Source of the DNA: Erysipelotrichaceae bacterium
GTDB taxonomy: Bacteria; Bacillota_I; Bacilli_A; Erysipelotrichales; Erysipelotrichaceae
Direction of reading: 5' to 3'
Length of the DNA stretch: 49,896 nt
Assembly (NCBI GenBank): GCA_015058875.1
Contig: SVBN01000016.1
Coordinates: 1 to 49,896 of the forward strand
Position numbers and translations under genes: made by a program. The notes under the pieces are model-generated. The model saw nothing but the letters and a program-made list of their open reading frames with translations. It did not search any database and was not told where the DNA came from. This document shows positions 45,527-49,896 of the stretch, in pieces (the stretch's first letter is position 1; every line of letters starts with the position of its first letter).

Positions 45527-46384
45527 TTACATGTTTCCGATCCAGAGAGGGGAATTGATTTCCTTCAGATGATCCTGGAATTCATTTGTTCCATAGAATA
45601 CATCCCTCTGATTGATCAGTTCGATTTTGTTGTCGATGACCCACTGGCGCATGCGCTTGCATGCATCCAGTTCTTTGCAGCGGTGCAGATTGCAGGAGGA
45701 TTCCCTCATAATATGATCATCCGTGAATCCCGGATGGCCGCCGATCCGCCAGATCTGATCGTCATTTTCCCACACGACCGCAGTCATCTTTCCGTACGGA
45801 TCATATTTGTCAAAGTTTTTCAGATCATATGTGTCGCTCGGCCCCCCGACGAAGTTTTCGCCGTCCCACTGCCGGAAGTGCAGATGTTCATACTTCGGAT
45901 CACCCGGATTCCGCGGGCTGTCATACCAGAAATTATGCGGGATATTCAGTTCATTCAGCACATCCCTGTAGGCGCGCTCCAGATCATTGCAGTCTTCTTC
46001 CATTCTGCAGGAAGCACTGTCCGGATAGTGTCCGACAATGGATCTGCACAGTTCCGCTTCCGCCATGAATTCCCGGTAAGCATCATCATATGTTGCTTCC
46101 TTCATCAGATATTGCTTTCTGTGTCTCCATTTAAATCGTCCTTCTTCGTCCACCATGGAAGGCACATCTTTTCCCAGTACCGGTGATTCCCAGAGATGGC
46201 GGTGCCATCCGATGGAAATCCAGGGATGATCTTTCAGCCATAACAGTGCCTGCACCGTATGCGGGGAGTCAAACATGACATCCGCACTGCTTGCAATACC
46301 CTGATCAAATGCCTGATAAATGCCGAGGTCAAAAGCTTCCGTATACCCGACGTCATCAGCTCTGTAAACAAGACGTTTTCTCAT
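45527..46384 (-). CDS. ChbG/YdjC-family carbohydrate deacetylase
   Basis: The 285-residue protein has the family's metal-site opening RADDVGYTEAFD, the GIASSADVM strand and a metal-binding HRHLWESPV segment near 83. ChbG-type enzymes remove acetyl groups from chito-oligosaccharides or their phosphates. The start at 46384 (AGAGGA upstream) puts the DD motif at residue 9-10, as in relatives; earlier starts add a non-conserved leader. It precedes the ceramidase-like/deoC unit on the same strand but has its own terminator. Confidence 0.82.
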   Translation of the reverse strand: MRKRLVYRADDVGYTEAFDLGIYQAFDQGIASSADVMFDSPHTVQALLWLKDHPWISIGWHRHLWESPVLGKDVPSMVDEEGRFKWRHRKQYLMKEATYDDAYREFMAEAELCRSIVGHYPDSASCRMEEDCNDLERAYRDVLNELNIPHNFWYDSPRNPGDPKYEHLHFRQWDGENFVGGPSDTYDLKNFDKYDPYGKMTAVVWENDDQIWRIGGHPGFTDDHIMRESSCNLHRCKELDACKRMRQWVIDNKIELINQRDVFYGTNEFQDHLKEINSPLWIGNM

Positions 46385-46440
46385 TTCGCATTCCTCTTTT
46401 CTCACCCTCATTATAGAAGGCAAAACATCCGGGCATGTTT

Positions 46441-46722
46441 TCATCTTTTGAGCTGATTCTGTTCATTCTGCGGAAGAAAGCGGTATTCACTGATGAGCTG
46501 TTCTGCTTTCCGGATTGTCCGCTCTGTAAAGAACTGTCTGATTGTATCGCGTTCCGTCTGCTGATCAAGCAGGTGCGCACAGAGATGGATCAGCCTCTGA
46601 TGTTCATAGTATTCCGAAAGATATTTCATGAATTCCCTGTATCTGCTGTTATCCTGATATGCCTGCACCATACGTTCTTTCTGCAGGCTGATTTCTTTGA
46701 TTTCCGCTTCAATGGAGTTCAT
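46441..46722 (-). CDS. Small helical protein of unknown function
   Basis: The 93-residue, strongly charged protein is predicted to be almost all helix with coiled-coil character. The gene begins inside the end of the gene at 46709-47020 (14-base overlap), so the two are translated together. No family recognised. The pair diverges from the sigma-like gene at 47204. Confidence 0.6.
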   Translation of the reverse strand: MNSIEAEIKEISLQKERMVQAYQDNSRYREFMKYLSEYYEHQRLIHLCAHLLDQQTERDTIRQFFTERTIRKAEQLISEYRFLPQNEQNQLKR

Positions 46723-47020
46723 TGAATGTCACTCTGCACAGATTCAGCTCTCTGTACGTATAATCCGCAAACAGTTTTCTGCCTGTGCCGGACACATCCG
46801 GCGCAAAGTAACGGTCCGCGGTTTTCATCGGAATTCCGTTCATGACCGCGACGGCATAAATCAGTGCCTGCCGGGCTTCAGATTCTTTCCGGAGCAGATA
46901 CAGGGAGAACCTGCTTTCTTCGTCTTCCGGGTCATAAAGGGCGGATTCTCTTTCAAATTGCTCATTTGCGGCATTCAGATGTTTCTGCAGCATTCCGAGC
47001 TTCTGTTTTCTGTTTTTCAT
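46709..47020 (-). CDS. Small protein of unknown function
   Basis: The 103-residue protein is rich in Lys/Glu and helical in the first half, with a C-terminal part ending TYRELNLCRVTFNELH. AAAGGAAA precedes the ATG at 47020; a longer reading lacks a ribosome site. It is coupled to the next small gene. No family recognised. Confidence 0.6.
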   Translation of the reverse strand: MKNRKQKLGMLQKHLNAANEQFERESALYDPEDEESRFSLYLLRKESEARQALIYAVAVMNGIPMKTADRYFAPDVSGTGRKLFADYTYRELNLCRVTFNELH

Positions 47021-47203
47021 ATCGTTTCCTTTCACAGCGGACAGCCGGTGCATGCATCAGGAGGAAAGTTCATCCGGCTGCCCGCAATTAACAAAGGGGA
47101 GAAGAAACGGGATACAGCATCTCCGGATCATTGAATTTGTAAAAAACAGGGATTATTAAAGCTTCTGAAATGATTAGATAGACATACAGAAAGGAAACAG
47201 CAG

Positions 47204-47662
47204 ATGAAACAGTATTATGAAAAGATCTGTCAGGAAGATCACGTCCCGGAAGATGTGCTGAGATCCATCCGGCAGGTATTTGACACGGAAAAGAAAGCAC
47301 GGAAATACCGCAGGAAAATCATGGAAGATCACGGGATTTCCGTATGCAGTCTGGAATCACTGGTCAACAATGAAGCCGGAAGCCGGGTGATGGAACCGGC
47401 GGATCAGACGAAGGATACCGAGAAGGAAGTGCAGCGCAGAATCCTGTGCAGCGCACTGCGCCGGTGCATTTCCCGTCTGAAGCCGGAGGATGCATTTCTG
47501 GTAATTGATTATAGTTTCCGCCGCATGCCGGTCAGGGAAATATGCATAAAGTATCACATCTCAAGAGGGGCGGTGTACAAGCGTCTGGAGAGAATCTGCA
47601 ATGAACTGAGAGAACTGATGGAACAGGAATACGGCAGGCCGGATTTTTCCGTCTTCTCATGA
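47204..47662 (+). CDS. Sigma-70 region 4-like helix-turn-helix protein
   Basis: The 152-residue protein ends (about 85-140) in a sigma-70 region 4-type fold: ALRRCISRLKPEDAFLVIDY followed by MPVREICIKYHISRGAVYKR. No region 2 is present, so it is not a full sigma factor; phage and mobile-element regulators often look like this. AAAGGAAA precedes the ATG. It is divergent from the two small unknown genes, which it may regulate. Confidence 0.7.
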   Translation: MKQYYEKICQEDHVPEDVLRSIRQVFDTEKKARKYRRKIMEDHGISVCSLESLVNNEAGSRVMEPADQTKDTEKEVQRRILCSALRRCISRLKPEDAFLVIDYSFRRMPVREICIKYHISRGAVYKRLERICNELRELMEQEYGRPDFSVFS

Positions 47663-47685
47663 AAAAAGGAAGAGATGCTCTTCCT
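47661..47685 (-). terminator. Rho-independent terminator of the HAD gene
   Basis: AGGAAGAG (47667-47674) pairs with CTCTTCCT (47678-47685). On the minus strand a TTTTTT tract follows. Confidence 0.75.
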
Positions 47686-48500
47686 CAGATCAGTCCGAGA
47701 TGGACAAATGCATTGTACAGCCCGTCTTCATCCGTACCGGTGGTAATATAATCCGCCGCATCTTTTGCGGACCGGGAACCGCTGCCCATGGCAACGGCGT
47801 AACCGCACAATTTGAACATCGGGATATCAACCGCTTCATCCCCGAACGCAATGGTATCTTCCGCGGAAGCGTTCAGGTGCTTCAGCAGGACATGGATGGC
47901 GTTGGCTTTATTCACGCCCTGCGGGCTCACATCGCCATGCGAGCAGTTCGGCGCATCGCCGCCCCAGCATCCCACATGCAGGGATGGGAATTCCTTCTGC
48001 GCAGCCAGATAATCCTCCCAGCTGTTCAGCCGGAAGCTGATCTTGTTCACATCATCACGGTAAAGATCCGCATGATAGATCATCCGTTCAAAGAACGCGC
48101 CGTACTGCGGTTCCCGTCCGTACTTCTTCCGGTATGCCTCGTAAGATACTTCCCTGTAGCGCTCTGAAGCATACAGGCCGCTGTTTGCCTCAAGATAGAA
48201 TTCCATATGTCTTTCATGGCACCAGTCGACCACATGACGGCATTCTTCCGCACTGAGTTTCTGATGCATGATGACATTGCCGTGATCTTCGACATAGCAT
48301 CCGTTTCCGCCGATCATGCCGTCCAGTCCGATCGCCCAGATATCTTCATATACTTCGGCTCTGGATCTGCCGGTGCAGATATAGGCACGGTGTCCGTTTT
48401 CCCGTGCTTTGCGGATTGCCTGTACGGCGGAAGAAGGAGGAACATTATGCACCGGAGAGCAGAGTGTTCCGTCCACATCGATAAACAGTATTTTTCCCAT
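47685..48500 (-). CDS. Cof-type HAD phosphatase (subfamily IIB)
   Basis: The 271-residue protein has motif I FIDVDGTL (Asp7, Asp9), motif II ICTGRSR near 42, an alpha/beta C2B cap (about 85-190), then KANAIHVLL near 205 and motif IV AFGDEAVDIPMF near 220. Cof-type enzymes dephosphorylate sugar phosphates, phospho-vitamers or flavin precursors. It is a single-gene unit divergent from the DUF2804 gene. Confidence 0.88.
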   Translation of the reverse strand: MGKILFIDVDGTLCSPVHNVPPSSAVQAIRKARENGHRAYICTGRSRAEVYEDIWAIGLDGMIGGNGCYVEDHGNVIMHQKLSAEECRHVVDWCHERHMEFYLEANSGLYASERYREVSYEAYRKKYGREPQYGAFFERMIYHADLYRDDVNKISFRLNSWEDYLAAQKEFPSLHVGCWGGDAPNCSHGDVSPQGVNKANAIHVLLKHLNASAEDTIAFGDEAVDIPMFKLCGYAVAMGSGSRSAKDAADYITTGTDEDGLYNAFVHLGLI

Positions 48501-48659
48501 TGTCAGCTTTCTCTCTTTCAGAAATGATTATACGGTACATTGCGCCAAACGGCATCTGATGAACTTTTCTGTTGCCCCGTACGGTTTTCCCGTGTACTCT
48601 GAAATCAGGAATATATGAAACAGAACATTGCATCATAATTGCATAAGGAGGCACAGAAT

Positions 48660-49691
48660 ATGGCGGATGTCTTCAGAAACCACGAAGTGAAGGAACATCA
48701 TCTGCTTCTGGATGAGAACGGGGAACTGCGGGAACCGGGATGGTCGCGCTCACTGATTCAGAAGTACAGCAGAAACATGATCAGAGCACCGAAATGGAGG
48801 ATCAAGGAATGGGATTATTATCTGGTCCTGTCGGATTCCTTCGCCGGCGCATTTACCATTTCCGATGACGGCTATATCGGCCTGCAGTCCGTTTCCCTGC
48901 TTGTTTTCAATGATCATCCATGGGAACATACGGAAACGGTGCTGAATGCATTCCCGATGGGAAAGCTGAAACTGCCTGAGGATTCCTCGGCAGGCGATAC
49001 GGTTTATGAAGACGAAAGGCTGCAGATGCGCTTTGCCGTATCGGAAGGAACGAGGCATATCACATGCCGGTTTGAAAACTTTTATGAAAAGAAGCCGTTC
49101 TCCTGCGATATCGTACTTGCCCAGCCTCAGATGGATTCGATGGTGATCGCGACGCCATGGGATGAGAAACATGCATTCTACTATAATCAGAAAATCAATA
49201 CGATGCGCGCTTCCGGCTGGATGGAATATGACGGCGTCCGGTATGAGTTCCATCCGGAAACGGACTTCGGCACGCTGGACTGGGGCAGAGGCGTCTGGAC
49301 GTATGACAACACCTGGTACTGGGGATCCGGAAACTGCGATCTTGACGGGAAAGCATTCGGATTCAATATCGGATACGGTTTCGGCAATACATCAGCCGCG
49401 ACTGAGAATATCCTGTTCTATGAAGGCAAAGCGCATAAGCTGGATGATGTGGAATTCCATATACCGAAGAACATCATGGATTACTGGCTGTTCACTTCTT
49501 CGGACGGACGTTTTGAGATGCGCTTTGTGCCGGTGCTGGACAGGGCGGCATGCCTGGATTACAAACTGATTGTGTTCGATCAGCATCAGGTATTCGGCAG
49601 GATGAGCGGACAGGCAATACTGGATGACGGGACAGTGATAGAAGTAAAGGACATGATGTGCTTTGCGGAGAAAGTGCATAACCGTTACTGA
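48660..49691 (+). CDS. DUF2804-family protein
   Basis: The 343-residue protein matches the DUF2804 family by its signature regions: an early LLDENGELREPGWSR segment, a central MDYG-type stretch LDWGRGVWTYDNTWYWGSG near 205, and FGFNIGYGFGNTSAATEN near 230. The family has a beta-rich lipocalin-like fold of unknown role, possibly lipid- or hydroxyl-group-related. AAGGAGG 8 bases upstream supports the ATG at 48660. No signal peptide. Confidence 0.85.
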   Translation: MADVFRNHEVKEHHLLLDENGELREPGWSRSLIQKYSRNMIRAPKWRIKEWDYYLVLSDSFAGAFTISDDGYIGLQSVSLLVFNDHPWEHTETVLNAFPMGKLKLPEDSSAGDTVYEDERLQMRFAVSEGTRHITCRFENFYEKKPFSCDIVLAQPQMDSMVIATPWDEKHAFYYNQKINTMRASGWMEYDGVRYEFHPETDFGTLDWGRGVWTYDNTWYWGSGNCDLDGKAFGFNIGYGFGNTSAATENILFYEGKAHKLDDVEFHIPKNIMDYWLFTSSDGRFEMRFVPVLDRAACLDYKLIVFDQHQVFGRMSGQAILDDGTVIEVKDMMCFAEKVHNRY

Positions 49692-49752
49692 TCAATGAGC
49701 GGGGGGTAATATTCCTTCCGCTTTTCCTCAGCGGATGGAAAGCATGCAATTC

Positions 49753-49761
49753 TGTTATAAT
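49753..49761 (+). promoter_or_regulatory. Extended -10 promoter of the right-edge leader RNA
   Basis: TGTTATAAT is a perfect extended -10 element. The predicted transcript start is near 49768, and no -35 box is clear. Confidence 0.55.
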
Positions 49762-49767
49762 CCCAAT

Positions 49768-49896
49768 GTACGGAGTCATTCAGACACAGGGAGAAATGAT
49801 ATGGTGCGCCAGTTCGGTGCATTCAATATAGTCGGGTGAAACTCCCGACCCGGTAATCCGTAGCGGGGAGCCGGTATCCAGCCTTGGAGCCGAAGC
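49768..49896 (+). ncRNA. Structured leader RNA, possible riboswitch (partial)
   Basis: After the promoter there is no long coding frame. A stem GTCGGG/CCCGAC closes on a TGAAACT loop (49832-49850), followed by a second hairpin built from CCGGT...GCCGG with inner CCG/CGG (about 49850-49874). The GGGTGAAACTCCCGAC element looks like the P2 arm of FMN riboswitches and, less closely, part of cobalamin riboswitches. The window ends before the element is complete, so the class is open. Confidence 0.35.

Noticed and set aside
47049..47159. 36-codon open frame in the gap before the sigma-like gene
   Set aside because: No ribosome binding site, low-complexity peptide, and it overlaps the divergent promoter region.

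Overview
The window looks like chromosomal DNA from a Gram-positive Bacillota bacterium. Genes are short-spaced with strong AGGAGG-type ribosome binding sites, there are sigma-A and extended -10 promoters, many rho-independent terminators, several lipoprotein signal peptides, and a tRNA-Ile2 (CAT) that reads like the Bacillus one. Moderate GC, a Firmicutes-type (T7SSb-like) secretion ATPase, two GH1 phospho-beta-glucosidases and a YolD-like/Y-family polymerase pair fit an Erysipelotrichia-like gut commensal; that placement is inference.

Region by region. 1-3787: end of an unknown gene, an ECF sigma factor with its membrane partner (possible anti-sigma), and a two-gene ABC exporter whose ATPase is fused to an N-terminal membrane domain. 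3957-10752: a compact type VII secretion locus (two WXG100 proteins, a lipoprotein with SLH-like and Ig-like parts, an EssC-type ATPase, a YukD-like protein) without recognisable EsaA, EssA or EssB. 10746-13758: a small radical SAM enzyme, an ACT-domain protein, an esterase, a secreted cyclophilin. 13898-17805: a membrane protein coupled to a membrane-anchored Hsp70-like ATPase, then a PhnO-like acetyltransferase and a HAD phosphatase.

17973-23291 is the most striking part: one tightly overlapping operon encoding a complete ABC importer (lipoprotein, permease, small ATPase) followed directly by a NifH-like reductase and two nitrogenase component-1-like subunits. Nitrogen-fixation assembly genes are absent, the FeMo-cofactor cysteine is not conserved, and one P-cluster-type cysteine is a serine. 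I infer a nitrogenase-like reductase acting on an imported small molecule. 23457-28373 is a second ABC importer (lipoprotein, FbpC/PotA-type ATPase, fused permease) with a HAD hydrolase, whose promoter carries a cre-like box and a perfect TGTGA-N6-TCACA palindrome.

28472-35398: a LysR regulator, MFS transporter and cupin; two GH1 phospho-beta-glucosidases flanking a membrane protein and a small unknown protein. 35464-39484: zinc-ribbon and TPM-domain membrane proteins, a short pyruvate-kinase-like protein, a VOC protein. 39515-43500: a YolD-like/Y-family polymerase pair, an Rpn-like PD-(D/E)XK protein with a duplicated tail fragment, a DnaA-box cluster, a small membrane protein and tRNA-Ile2. 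43497-46384 (minus strand): deoC, a ceramidase-like protein and a ChbG/YdjC-type deacetylase. 46441-49691: two small unknown proteins divergent from a sigma region-4-like protein, a Cof-type HAD phosphatase, and a DUF2804 protein. The window ends inside a structured leader RNA that resembles part of a riboswitch. No intergenic stretch exceeds 300 bases, and no CRISPR array or complete insertion sequence was seen.
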